DNA of 14,698 bases from Bacteroidales bacterium (GTDB lineage Bacteria; Bacteroidota; Bacteroidia; Bacteroidales; F082), in the NCBI GenBank assembly GCA_900769945.1, contig CAAGIO010000016.1, positions 1 to 14,698 on the forward strand, written 5' to 3'. Position numbers and translations under genes: made by a program. Positions 5,597 through 13,473 of the stretch are shown piece after piece. Within the stretch, counting starts at the first letter, position 1, and each line of letters starts with the position of its first letter. The notes below the pieces were generated by a model that worked only from the letters and a program-made list of their open reading frames with translations, made no database searches and was not told the DNA's origin.

Positions 5597-7330
5597 ATGG
5601 AACAACTGTTAACGGTCAAGAATATGAGGGTGTCTTTCCTTCGTGAAGGCGAATGGCATGAGGCTGTGCATGGCATCGATTTCTCGGTGCCCAAAGGCAA
5701 GACCCTCGGCATTGTGGGCGAGTCGGGCTCAGGGAAGTCGGTGAGCAGCCTCGCACTGATGCGTCTGCTCGACAAACGACGCTCCCGTGTTGAAGCGGAT
5801 AGCATCACCCTCGCCGGGCACGACATCTTGAATGTTGACGATGATGCGATGTGCGACATACGCGGAAGACGTATAGCAATGATTTTCCAAGAGCCGATGA
5901 CTTCTCTTAACCCGTTGTATAAGTGTGGTTTCCAAGTGACAGAAGCCCTGATGGCTCACGGCAGGCTTACTGATGAGGTGGCGCATGATAGAGTCATTGA
6001 CTTGTTCCAAAAAGTGATGCTTCCTCGCCCTGAGAAGATTTATGACAGCTATCCGCACCAGCTGTCGGGTGGGCAGAAGCAGCGGGTCATGATTGCCATG
6101 GCTCTCGCCTGTAGTCCGGAGCTGCTCATCGCTGACGAGCCGACGACGGCTCTCGATGTCACGGTGCAGAAGGAGATACTGAGGCTGCTGCGCCGTTTAC
6201 AGCAGGATAGTGGCGAGATGTCGATGATTTTCATCAGCCATGACCTTGCGGTGGTGGCGGAGATTTCTGATTATATAGCGGTGATGCACGACGGCGTCAT
6301 AGTGGAGTATGGCGATGCCAAGAGCGTGCTTGAGAATCCGCAAGACACTTATACCAAAGGACTTATGGCATGCCGTCCTCCTCTCAACTGTCGCCTGAGA
6401 CGCCTCCCTACCGTGAAAGAGTTCGTTGATGGGGTGTGGGACAGCAACAAGGATTTTAAGACTGATTTGGTGATAACAGAAGAGGAACGCGCCTCTCGCC
6501 TCAAGGAGCTGTATAGCCGGGAGCCTTTGCTTAGCGTGCGGGGGCTGAAGACATGGTTCCCTTTAAGAAAAGGTATCTTTAACCGTGTCGCCGATAATGT
6601 CAAGGCTGTCGATGATGTCAGCTTTGATGTCTTTCCGGGCGAGACCCTCGGACTTGTGGGCGAGTCGGGTTGTGGGAAGACGACGTTGGGACGCTCGTTG
6701 TTGAGGCTTGAACATAACGCCGCCGGTGCTGTTTTCTTTGAGGGGAAAGACGTGATGTCGCTCAAGGGCAGGGAGCTCCGTGACTTCCACAGAGCTGCGC
6801 AGATAGTGTTCCAAGACCCTTATTCCTCACTGAATCCTAAGATGCGTGTGGGAGATGCCATCGCAGAGCCGCTGCTGGCTCATGGTCTCGTCTCTGATGT
6901 GGAGGAACGCCGCGCACGGGTGTGCGGGATATTGGAAGAGGTGGGAATGAAAGCCTCTGATTATCATAAGTATCCACATGAGTTCTCCGGTGGACAGAGA
7001 CAACGTATCTGCATTGCGCGCACCTTGGTGCTGAAGCCTAAACTCGTGATATGCGATGAGTCGGTGTCAGCACTCGATGTCTCTGTGCAGGCTCAGGTGC
7101 TTAACCTGTTGAACAGCCTGAAGACAGCACTCGGCTTCACCATCATATTCATTTCTCATGACTTGAGCGTAGTGCGTTTCATGTCGGACCGCATCCTTGT
7201 GATGTATGGAGGTAAGATGGTGGAACTTGGCGATGCCGATGAGGTCTTTGTCAACCCAAAAAATGATTATACGAGGAAACTAATTAACGCAATACCAAAG
7301 ATAAATGAAGACAATAAAAGAGATATTTAG
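5597..7330 (+). CDS. ABC transporter ATPase, fused DppD-DppF type (two nucleotide-binding domains)
   Basis: A 577-residue cytoplasmic ATPase joining two complete nucleotide-binding domains of the dipeptide/oligopeptide/nickel class, like GsiA or YejF. Domain 1: Walker A GESGSGKS at 41-48, Q-loop Q98, signature LSGGQKQR at 156-163, Walker B ending D180-E181, H-loop H215. Domain 2: Walker A GESGCGKTT at 355-363, signature FSGGQRQR at 463-470, Walker B ending D487-E488, H-loop H521. All catalytic residues are present, so both sites should work. A linker of about 60 residues carries the oligopeptide-ABC C-terminal region (Y..GL..CRPP). No permease or binding-protein gene lies in this window, so its partners must be elsewhere. 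The gap to yfcC is 86 nt with a T-run; the 3' end overlaps the next gene by 26 bp. Substrate unknown, peptides likely. Confidence 0.92.
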   Translation: MEQLLTVKNMRVSFLREGEWHEAVHGIDFSVPKGKTLGIVGESGSGKSVSSLALMRLLDKRRSRVEADSITLAGHDILNVDDDAMCDIRGRRIAMIFQEPMTSLNPLYKCGFQVTEALMAHGRLTDEVAHDRVIDLFQKVMLPRPEKIYDSYPHQLSGGQKQRVMIAMALACSPELLIADEPTTALDVTVQKEILRLLRRLQQDSGEMSMIFISHDLAVVAEISDYIAVMHDGVIVEYGDAKSVLENPQDTYTKGLMACRPPLNCRLRRLPTVKEFVDGVWDSNKDFKTDLVITEEERASRLKELYSREPLLSVRGLKTWFPLRKGIFNRVADNVKAVDDVSFDVFPGETLGLVGESGCGKTTLGRSLLRLEHNAAGAVFFEGKDVMSLKGRELRDFHRAAQIVFQDPYSSLNPKMRVGDAIAEPLLAHGLVSDVEERRARVCGILEEVGMKASDYHKYPHEFSGGQRQRICIARTLVLKPKLVICDESVSALDVSVQAQVLNLLNSLKTALGFTIIFISHDLSVVRFMSDRILVMYGGKMVELGDADEVFVNPKNDYTRKLINAIPKINEDNKRDI

Positions 7331-8507
7331 GATAGGATACGGACCATCGTCAAGTCACACAATGGCGCCACGGTTTGCGGCAGAGCGTTTCTTGAAAAAG
7401 AACCCTGCTGCGACATCTTTTGAGGTGACATTATATGGCAGTCTTGCGGCTACCGGCAAGGGTCACCTCACCGACAAGGCCATACTCGATGTACTATCGC
7501 CTCATGGGGTGGTGTCTATAGTATGGGAGCCGACTGTCTTCCTTCCATTTCACCCTAACGGGATGAGGTTCAAGGCTTTTATTGATGATGCGCTTGTAGA
7601 TGAGTGGATGGTGTATAGTGTTGGAGGCGGAGCGTTGGCGGAGGAGGGCGTTCCTTCGTCCTTGCCAGACATCTACGAGATGAGCAAGATGACCGACATC
7701 ATGAATTGGTGCGACAGGTCAGGGAAGACGTACTGGGAGTATGTCATTGGTTGTGAGAACGACTCGACGTTGGTGCAGTATCTAAAGGAGGTGTGGGAGA
7801 CGATGAAGGAGGCGGTGGAGAGAGGGTTACGCACTGAGGGGCGTCTGCCGGGTCCGTTGAATCTGCCGAGGAAAGCCGCGGCGTATAATATCAAGGCCAA
7901 CGGATTCCAGCACACCCTGCGTTCGCGCGGTCTCGTCTTCTCTTACGCGCTCGCTGTCAGTGAGGAGAACGCCTCCGGTGGACGTATAGTGACAGCCCCT
8001 ACGTGCGGCTCGTGCGGCGTGCTGCCAGCAGTGCTTTATCATATCTGGAAGAGCTACGAGTTCGATGAGATACGTATCATAAGGGCATTGGCAACGGCCG
8101 GACTTATCGGAAACATTGTGAAGTCGAATGCGTCGATATCTGGTGCCGAGGTGGGATGCCAAGGCGAGGTGGGCGTTGCCTGTGCGATGGCGGCCGGCGC
8201 AGCAAGCCAGCTGTTCGGTGGCAGCGTCGCCCAGATAGAATATGCTTCCGAGATGGCTCTCGAACATCACCTCGGAATGACTTGCGACCCCGTATGCGGC
8301 CTCGTCCAGATACCTTGTATCGAACGTAACGCCTTCGCCGCAGCCCGCGCTCTCGACGCTAACATCTATTCCGCCTTCACCGACGGACGCCACCGCGTCT
8401 CCTTCGATAAAGTAGTAGTAACTATGAATAAGACAGGCCGCGATATTCCTTCTCTTTATAAAGAGACTTCTGAAGGCGGCCTCGCTATCGATTATAAACA
8501 AATGTAA
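7305..8507 (+). CDS. sdaA: L-serine ammonia-lyase (L-serine dehydratase), iron-sulfur type, single chain
   Basis: This cytoplasmic [4Fe-4S] enzyme deaminates L-serine to pyruvate and ammonia. The 400-residue chain holds both the beta-type domain (N-terminal, with GPSSSH at 13-18 that helps bind serine) and the alpha-type catalytic domain (from about 160). Cluster cysteines are C285, C327 and C338; their 42- and 11-residue spacing equals that of the E. coli enzyme (343, 385, 396). The TCGSCG loop is at 233-238. The ATG at 7305 lies inside the end of the ABC ATPase gene (26-bp overlap), and this start is needed to keep the conserved IFRIGYGPSSSH segment. thpR follows 5 nt later. Tight packing implies co-transcription. 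It is likely oxygen sensitive, as in anaerobes. Confidence 0.94.
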   Translation: MKTIKEIFRIGYGPSSSHTMAPRFAAERFLKKNPAATSFEVTLYGSLAATGKGHLTDKAILDVLSPHGVVSIVWEPTVFLPFHPNGMRFKAFIDDALVDEWMVYSVGGGALAEEGVPSSLPDIYEMSKMTDIMNWCDRSGKTYWEYVIGCENDSTLVQYLKEVWETMKEAVERGLRTEGRLPGPLNLPRKAAAYNIKANGFQHTLRSRGLVFSYALAVSEENASGGRIVTAPTCGSCGVLPAVLYHIWKSYEFDEIRIIRALATAGLIGNIVKSNASISGAEVGCQGEVGVACAMAAGAASQLFGGSVAQIEYASEMALEHHLGMTCDPVCGLVQIPCIERNAFAAARALDANIYSAFTDGRHRVSFDKVVVTMNKTGRDIPSLYKETSEGGLAIDYKQM

Positions 8508-8512
8508 CACAA

Positions 8513-9082
8513 ATGCTTAGACTATTTCTCGCTATACCTATTAATACTCGTGACAACGGCTTCAACCCTCTCGTCGAAGACCTGAAAAAACGCCTGTCTC
8601 ATGAGAAGATGATGAGTTGGTCGAAGACCTCGAACATCCATCTTACCCTTAAATTTCTTGGAAACACCTTCCCTCAAGATAAAGAGAGAATCATCGCTGC
8701 AATGGATGAAGTGTTTGAAAACCAACACTCTTTCACCCTTGATTTCAATAGGACAGGCATCTTCGGAAGCCGTTACGCCCCACGTGTGCTCTGGCTCGGA
8801 ATGCAGCAGACTCCCGATGAACTCACTGCCCTCTCAGAGACGGTGCTCGACGCCTTCGACAATATCGGATTCCTCCGCGACAGACAAAACTTCGTCCCTC
8901 ATATCACCTTGGCAAGGATTAAGTCGCTTTGCGAAAAACAGTACTTCCAAAAAGTGGTGCAGGCTATCGAACAGAAGACATATATCAGACAGGAAGTCAA
9001 CGAGGTGGTTCTCTACCGCAGCTTCCTCCGCAACGAGGGGCCGTTCTACCGAGTAATAAAAAAATGGAAACTGAAAGAATAA
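8513..9082 (+). CDS. thpR: RNA 2',3'-cyclic phosphodiesterase (2'-5' RNA ligase family)
   Basis: A 189-residue cytoplasmic enzyme of the 2H phosphoesterase superfamily. Family members open 2',3'-cyclic phosphate ends of RNA to 2'-phosphates and can reversibly join 2'-5' ends of tRNA halves. The two signature motifs are present: HLT at 43-45 (in IHLTLKFLG) and HIT at 130-132 (in PHITLARIK), with the opening RLFLAIPI typical of the fold. The length matches the bacterial family. The start lies 5 nt after the sdaA stop codon, so it is probably translated from the same transcript. No functional link between serine deamination and RNA end processing is known to me; the pairing may be positional only. 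Confidence 0.9.
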   Translation: MLRLFLAIPINTRDNGFNPLVEDLKKRLSHEKMMSWSKTSNIHLTLKFLGNTFPQDKERIIAAMDEVFENQHSFTLDFNRTGIFGSRYAPRVLWLGMQQTPDELTALSETVLDAFDNIGFLRDRQNFVPHITLARIKSLCEKQYFQKVVQAIEQKTYIRQEVNEVVLYRSFLRNEGPFYRVIKKWKLKE

Positions 9083-9083
9083 A

Positions 9084-9114
9084 CTTGCTTTTTTAGAAAC
9101 TATTTGTAACTTTG
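9084..9114 (+). promoter_or_regulatory. Promoter of the glycosyltransferase-pgk unit (TTG - 19 nt - TAACTTTG)
   Basis: CTTG at 9084-9087 is followed after 19 nt by TAACTTTG at 9107-9114, continuing as TAACTTTGCAAA. This is the best match to the Bacteroidota consensus in the window. The start codon at 9132 is 17 nt beyond the box. Confidence 0.65.
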
Positions 9115-9131
9115 CAAATTATTGCAGCAAA

Positions 9132-9899
9132 ATGAAAATATCCGCCGTCATAATCACTTGCAACGAAGAACGAAACATCAGGCGTTGCCTTGATTCTATT
9201 AAGGACGTCGTCGATGAGATTGTCATCGTCGATTCGCTCTCTTCAGATGCTACCGAGATGATCTGCAGGGATTTTGACGTTGTCTTCATCAGCCAGAAAT
9301 GGCTGGGTTATACCGACCAGAAGAACCTTGGCATCGACGCTGCCACAAACGATTGGGTACTCTCAATCGACGCTGATGAGGAACTCTCACCCCAACTGAA
9401 ACAGTCGATTCTTAAGTTAAAGAAAGAAGAAGTCTCCGAAGATAAGGTGTTTAGCGTCAAGATATTACCGAATTATTGCGGACATTGGATTCGTCATTGC
9501 GGGTGGTATCCCTGCCCCAAACGCCGTTTGTGGAATAGAAAGGTAGGCAGATGGTTCGGACTGATTCATGAATATGTGAAGTTCTCTCGTGAGATGGATA
9601 ATGTGATGCTCGAAGGCGACCTTAACCATTACTCGTATCATAGTATCAGCCAACATGTTATGAAGACTGACAAGTACTCGACACTCTCGGCGGAGAACGC
9701 TTTCAACAATGGGAAACGTTGCAACAGTGGCCTCAAGGTGATGGCGAAGACCTCATGGATGTTCTTCCGCGACTTCGTCATCAAGGCCGGTTTCCTTGAC
9801 GGATATTATGGCTTCGTGGTGTGCAAAATGAATGCATACGGCACCTTCTTGAAATATTCCAAACTATATGAGTTGACACAGAAAGAGAAATCCAATTAA
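9132..9899 (+). CDS. Family 2 glycosyltransferase, WaaE/KdtX-like
   Basis: A 255-residue GT-A glycosyltransferase, probably acting at the inner face of the cytoplasmic membrane on lipopolysaccharide core or another glycan. The fold starts at residue 1 with KISAVIITCNEE, has an acidic nucleotide-binding residue in VIVDSLSSD (D34), and carries the metal-binding SIDADEE at 78-84. The middle section, with CGHWIRH, GWYPCPKRRLWNR and an HEYV box, is characteristic of the WaaE-like subgroup that adds a hexose to the LPS core. A weakly hydrophobic C-terminal segment (about 210-240) may contact the membrane. A strong promoter lies just upstream, and pgk begins 18 nt after the stop, so both are likely on one mRNA. 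Sugar donor and acceptor are not deducible. Confidence 0.85.
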   Translation: MKISAVIITCNEERNIRRCLDSIKDVVDEIVIVDSLSSDATEMICRDFDVVFISQKWLGYTDQKNLGIDAATNDWVLSIDADEELSPQLKQSILKLKKEEVSEDKVFSVKILPNYCGHWIRHCGWYPCPKRRLWNRKVGRWFGLIHEYVKFSREMDNVMLEGDLNHYSYHSISQHVMKTDKYSTLSAENAFNNGKRCNSGLKVMAKTSWMFFRDFVIKAGFLDGYYGFVVCKMNAYGTFLKYSKLYELTQKEKSN

Positions 9900-9917
9900 T
9901 AATAAAAACTTAAAAAT

Positions 9918-11168
9918 ATGGCTAACATCGAAAACATCAACTTCAACGGGAAACACGTCGTGGTGCGTGTCGATTTCAATGTCCCGTTAGATGAGAATCT
10001 TAACATCACTGACGACACACGTATGCGTGCCGCCTTGCCTACACTTCGTAAGGTTATTGACGACAAGGGTATGCTCGTCATTATGTCACATCTCGGTCGC
10101 CCAAAGAAAAATCCAGACCCAAAGTTCAGCCTCAAGTCTATTGTGAAACATCTCGAAGAGCTTCTCGGTCAGAGTGTTACGTTTGCTGACGATTGCATGA
10201 AGGCTTCTGAAGTCATCGCAAACATGAAGCAAGGTGATGTGGTGCTGCTTGAGAATCTTCGTTTTTATGCTGAGGAAGAAGGCAAGCCACGTGGCATAGA
10301 GAAAGAAGACGTTGGATATGATGAGGCGAAAAAGGCTGTCAAGGCGTCACAGAAGGAGTTCACTAAGACTCTCGCGTCATACGGCGAATATTATATCAAT
10401 GATGCCTTCGGAACAGCACACCGCGCTCACGCCTCAACAGCACTCATTGCCGACTATTTCGATGCCGAGCATAAGATGTTCGGTTACCTTATGGCAAAGG
10501 AAGTGCTTGCTGTTGAGAAGGTTATGAACGACATCAAACGCCCGTTCACCGCTGTCATGGGCGGCTCTAAAGTCTCTACTAAGATTGATATCATTGAGAA
10601 TCTCCTTAATAAAGTCGATAACCTCATCTTGTGCGGAGGCATGACATATACCTTCAAGAAAGCCCTCGGTGGTAATGTGGGTAACTCTATTTGCGAGTTA
10701 GATAAGCTCGATCTCGCCCTTGAAATCATAGAGAAGGCAAAGAACAAAGGTGTTAATTTAGTGCTGTCAATCGACACTCTCGCTGGAAATAATTTCTCTA
10801 ATGATTGTGATACTCAGGTTGTTGACCCAATGAACATTCCTGAAGGATGGGAGGGTATGGATATAGGTCCAAAGACGCGTGTGATGTTCGCTGACGTCAT
10901 CAAAGGCTCAAAGACAATCTTATGGAACGGTCCTTGCGGAGTGTTTGAGTTCGACACCTTTGCAAACGGCTCGAAAGCCATCGCTGAGGCCATCGCTGAG
11001 GCGACAAAGAATGGGGCGTTCTCCCTCATCGGAGGAGGCGACTCGGTGGCGTGTATTAATAAGTTCCACCTCGCTGACCAAGTGTCGTATGTATCGACAG
11101 GTGGAGGCGCATTGCTTGAGGCTATCGAAGGCAAAGTGCTTCCGGGTATAGCCGCAATAGAGAAGTAA
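9918..11168 (+). CDS. pgk: Phosphoglycerate kinase
   Basis: This cytoplasmic glycolytic enzyme transfers phosphate from 1,3-bisphosphoglycerate to ADP. The 416 residues fit the bacterial family. Visible motifs are VVRVDFNVPLD at 15-25, the substrate-binding HLGRP at 58-62, LLENLRFY near 110-117, FGTAHRAHAS near 155-164, the nucleotide-domain GGSKVSTK near 215-222, WNGPCGVFE in the C-terminal half and IGGGDSV near the end. It lacks its own clear promoter: only 18 A/T-rich nt separate it from the glycosyltransferase, so it probably relies on the promoter at 9084-9114. A 12-bp hairpin ends the unit. Identification is secure. Confidence 0.97.
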   Translation: MANIENINFNGKHVVVRVDFNVPLDENLNITDDTRMRAALPTLRKVIDDKGMLVIMSHLGRPKKNPDPKFSLKSIVKHLEELLGQSVTFADDCMKASEVIANMKQGDVVLLENLRFYAEEEGKPRGIEKEDVGYDEAKKAVKASQKEFTKTLASYGEYYINDAFGTAHRAHASTALIADYFDAEHKMFGYLMAKEVLAVEKVMNDIKRPFTAVMGGSKVSTKIDIIENLLNKVDNLILCGGMTYTFKKALGGNVGNSICELDKLDLALEIIEKAKNKGVNLVLSIDTLAGNNFSNDCDTQVVDPMNIPEGWEGMDIGPKTRVMFADVIKGSKTILWNGPCGVFEFDTFANGSKAIAEAIAEATKNGAFSLIGGGDSVACINKFHLADQVSYVSTGGGALLEAIEGKVLPGIAAIEK

Positions 11169-11188
11169 GTTATTAGTAATCAGAATGC

Positions 11189-11215
11189 CGCGCCGATGCG
11201 GAACGCATCGGCGCG
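11189..11215 (+). terminator. Terminator-like hairpin after pgk
   Basis: CGCGCCGATGCG (11189-11200) and CGCATCGGCGCG (11204-11215) form a perfect 12-bp stem with a GAA loop. It starts 21 nt after the pgk stop and is followed by ATTTATTTAATG rather than a pure T-run. Confidence 0.7.
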
Positions 11216-11236
11216 CCATTTATTTAATGTGTTTTT

Positions 11237-12673
11237 ATGAAAAAAAACTCTTTGTTATTTATCGTTCTTTTTATTTTTTGCCTTAATGTCAAAGGTCAAT
11301 GGGTAAGCCCCGGCGACGGCTCCACATTTACAATGCAGGACCTCGTCACAGCATCCAATGGCGCAGTGATTTACGTCGCAACAGATTCGTTCTCAATAGT
11401 TCAAGACATTACCATCTCTGAAAATGATGTCCTTTCCCTCACAGATGATGTCACTTCAATATCTGTTGACGATGTGTCGGTGCTTGTCAAAGGCTCCCTG
11501 ATAGCTGATATTTCCGAAGGCAAAGTGCTTACAATCAATGCCGTAAGCGATGATTTCAGTCTGCGTTTTGAGTATGCCTCCCTTGAGATGACAAATGTCG
11601 CTATATCGAAGTGCGGCGGTATCAAACTTATTGAGACAGAAGCTGTTATCTCTAACTGTGAGTTCTCTTATTTCACTACGAAAGATAGTAATGGAGCATT
11701 TGATGTCTTTAAGTGTGACCCGTCGTTCATCAGTTGTTATTTCCATGATAATCAAGGGGCTGGCATCACTTCTGGTGCCAATATCCAAGGCTCTCCCAAG
11801 ATTGTTGGCTGCGTCTTTGAGCGTAACGTCTTGTCAAATATCAATATGCCGCAGATAAACCTCGGCCCCGGAGCCCAGGATTCTATTTATATCGTTGGGA
11901 ATACAATAATCGGAGGCGTTAGTAATATGTCGGGCGGGATTTCTATCAGCGATGTACTCGGAACCGGCTCTACCAAGGCTCTCGTCAAAGATAACATCGT
12001 GAAAGACAATCGTTACGGCTATAACCAACAGGGACAGACAATCTCTTCTCGCATCGTGGGAAACAGCTTCATAGATAATAATTTGGAGGTCAATCCTATG
12101 AATGGAGGCAGCGGCATTTCTATCTATGGTGCCTCTACTGAATGTAAAGCTTTGATACGCAATAATATCGTCAGTGGAAACCTCTGGGGTGTCACCGCTA
12201 TCTATTATCATGACATCGACCTTGGCACGGAAGAGGATTACGGTAACAACTTTATCTTCGGTAACGGCTTCGATGGCACGCTTTATGAGCTGTATAACAA
12301 CGCTTTCAGCGATTTGTCGGCTGTTGGCAACTGGTGGGGCACCGCTGATGCTGATGAGGTGGAAGACCGTATCTATCATAAGAATGATGATGCCTCGCTC
12401 GGCCTCGTTACCTTCGCTCCTTTCCTTACAGAAGATGGTTGTAATGAATTGTCAACCAATGACTATGTGCTGTACCCTAACCCTATGGACGCTGTTTTGA
12501 GGATAGAGGGTGATATGGTAGTCAGCGTCACTGTCTTCGATATGTCGGGCAGGAAACTAATCGAGTGCCACAACACTTCCTCTGTTGATGTCAGCGCATT
12601 AGAAAGCGGCGTGTATCTCGTAAGAGTTGTCGGTGACAATGGTGCCACCATGGCGAAAGTGGTCAAGAGATAA
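11237..12673 (+). CDS. Secreted right-handed beta-helix protein with type IX secretion sorting domain
   Basis: A 478-residue extracellular or surface protein of unknown function. Residues 1-20 form a signal peptide (basic KK, then LLFIVLFIFCL, cleavage before Q21). From about 50 to 395 the chain is built of short N/G/D-rich strands such as ISNCEF, IVGNTI, VKDNIV and IVGNSF, spaced 20-30 residues apart, as in parallel beta-helix (PbH1) proteins. An NWWGTAD motif at 365-371 caps the helix, as is common in this class. Residues 408-478 are a type A C-terminal sorting domain: YPNP at 413-416, VTVFDMSGRKL, then LESGVYLVRVV and a basic end. That domain directs export by PorSS/T9SS and surface attachment. 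No polysaccharide lyase active site is evident. No consensus -7 box is seen in the 68-bp gap after pgk. Confidence 0.88.
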   Translation: MKKNSLLFIVLFIFCLNVKGQWVSPGDGSTFTMQDLVTASNGAVIYVATDSFSIVQDITISENDVLSLTDDVTSISVDDVSVLVKGSLIADISEGKVLTINAVSDDFSLRFEYASLEMTNVAISKCGGIKLIETEAVISNCEFSYFTTKDSNGAFDVFKCDPSFISCYFHDNQGAGITSGANIQGSPKIVGCVFERNVLSNINMPQINLGPGAQDSIYIVGNTIIGGVSNMSGGISISDVLGTGSTKALVKDNIVKDNRYGYNQQGQTISSRIVGNSFIDNNLEVNPMNGGSGISIYGASTECKALIRNNIVSGNLWGVTAIYYHDIDLGTEEDYGNNFIFGNGFDGTLYELYNNAFSDLSAVGNWWGTADADEVEDRIYHKNDDASLGLVTFAPFLTEDGCNELSTNDYVLYPNPMDAVLRIEGDMVVSVTVFDMSGRKLIECHNTSSVDVSALESGVYLVRVVGDNGATMAKVVKR

Positions 12674-12676
12674 TTG

Positions 12677-12709
12677 TTTGAGCATAGTATTTTGTTCTAT
12701 TGACTCAAA
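12677..12709 (+). terminator. Weak terminator-like hairpin after the T9SS protein gene
   Basis: TTTGAG (12677-12682) pairs with CTCAAA (12704-12709), and ATAG (12684-12687) pairs with CTAT (12697-12700) inside it, around a T-rich loop. It starts 4 nt after the stop codon. The following TTTATG is only moderately T-rich. Confidence 0.45.
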
Positions 12710-12877
12710 TTTATGTGTTGAGCGATGAGGGCTGATTCCATTGTTGGGGGCGCCGAGTCGCTCTGCTTCTCCAAATAATTCCTTGAGGATAAAAATATTT
12801 TTGTTCTCCGACTTCTACATATCAGAGCGTTGGGCACGACCTTGATGTTTGGGCGGACAGTTATAATAATGAATAAG
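12710..12877. other. Structured intergenic sequence with several dyads and short open frames
   Basis: No convincing gene, but the sequence is not plain. CGCTCTG (12759-12765) is complementary to CAGAGCG (12823-12829). The same segment also pairs through TCGCTC (12758-12763) with GAGCGA (12720-12725), so the two folds exclude each other. GAGGATAAAAAT (12785-12796) and ATTTTTGTTCTC (12797-12808) are back-to-back complements allowing two G-U pairs. A 17-codon + frame (12725-12778, MRADSIVGGAESLCFSK) and open minus-strand frames cross it. This could be a small RNA, a dispersed repeat copy or a decayed gene. I see no promoter box of the TAnnTTTG kind within it. Confidence 0.35.
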
Positions 12878-12896
12878 ATACATCTTGAAGATGTAT
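12878..12896 (-). terminator. Hairpin downstream of pth
   Basis: ATACATCT (12878-12885) pairs perfectly with AGATGTAT (12889-12896) around TGA. On the minus strand it lies 12 nt after the pth stop codon and is followed by an A/T-rich stretch (CTTATTCATTATTATAAC), consistent with the end of the pth transcript. Confidence 0.45.
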
Positions 12897-12908
12897 ATGG
12901 AAAGAGTG

Positions 12909-13472
12909 TTATTTGTTGTTATACTGGTTCATTGTCAGGTCGGGGCCTTGTGTAGCGAAGCTTTTGATGATGTCGGCAGCGACGTCGAGCCGTGGTGCGA
13001 TGCTGTCAATTTCTGATTGTTTCCATTCGCCTATGACGAAATCCACCTGTTTTCCTTTTGCGAAGTCGTTGCCTATGCCGAAGCGTAGGCGGCAGAACTC
13101 GTTAGTGCCGAGGGCTTCAATGATGTTTTTCAATCCGTTATGTCCGCCGTCGTTGCCTTTCTTCTTCATTCTAAGTGTTCCTACTGGCAGTGCGAGGTCG
13201 TCGCATACCACGAGGACGTTCTCTAAAGGTATTTTCTCTTGTGTCATCCAGTATTTTACGGCTTTACCGGAAAGGTTCATGTAGGTGGTAGGTTTTATCA
13301 CGACAAGGGTTCGACCTTTGAATCTCATTTCTGATACCATGGCTAACCTGTTGGTAGTGAAGGAGTTTTCGAGGTTTTTAGCGAGATTGTCGGCTATCAT
13401 GAAGCCAACATTATGTCGTGTATGGGCGTATTCTGCGCCAATATTTCCTAAGCAGGCGATAAGGTATTTCAT
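12909..13472 (-). CDS. pth: Peptidyl-tRNA hydrolase
   Basis: This essential cytoplasmic enzyme cleaves peptidyl-tRNA released by stalled ribosomes, freeing tRNA for reuse. The 187-residue length is typical. Key residues match the E. coli enzyme with a small offset: N10 (in CLGNIG), catalytic H20 (in TRHNVGF), M65-N66 (PTTYMNLSG), D91 (VCDDLALP) and N112 (GGHNGL). GNIG instead of GNPG is usual in this phylum as far as I know. The start codon lies 1 nt after the stop of the surface-protein gene, so its translation is probably coupled to that gene, and no separate promoter is visible in between. A hairpin follows the 3' end. Confidence 0.95.
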   Translation of the reverse strand: MKYLIACLGNIGAEYAHTRHNVGFMIADNLAKNLENSFTTNRLAMVSEMRFKGRTLVVIKPTTYMNLSGKAVKYWMTQEKIPLENVLVVCDDLALPVGTLRMKKKGNDGGHNGLKNIIEALGTNEFCRLRFGIGNDFAKGKQVDFVIGEWKQSEIDSIAPRLDVAADIIKSFATQGPDLTMNQYNNK

Positions 13473-13473
13473 T

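Noticed and set aside
7827..8510. Long minus-strand open frame (227 codons) opposite sdaA
   Set aside because: It lies wholly antisense to a firmly identified gene. Its translation shows no domain, and long antisense frames are common opposite G/C-rich codons.
11834..12379. 181-codon minus-strand frame opposite the beta-helix gene
   Set aside because: The + strand gene has a signal peptide, repeats and a sorting domain, so the antisense frame is a shadow.
12909..13472. GNIG in place of GNPG in peptidyl-tRNA hydrolase as a defect
   Set aside because: The catalytic N, H, D and second N are all in place, and as far as I know this variant is normal in Bacteroidota.
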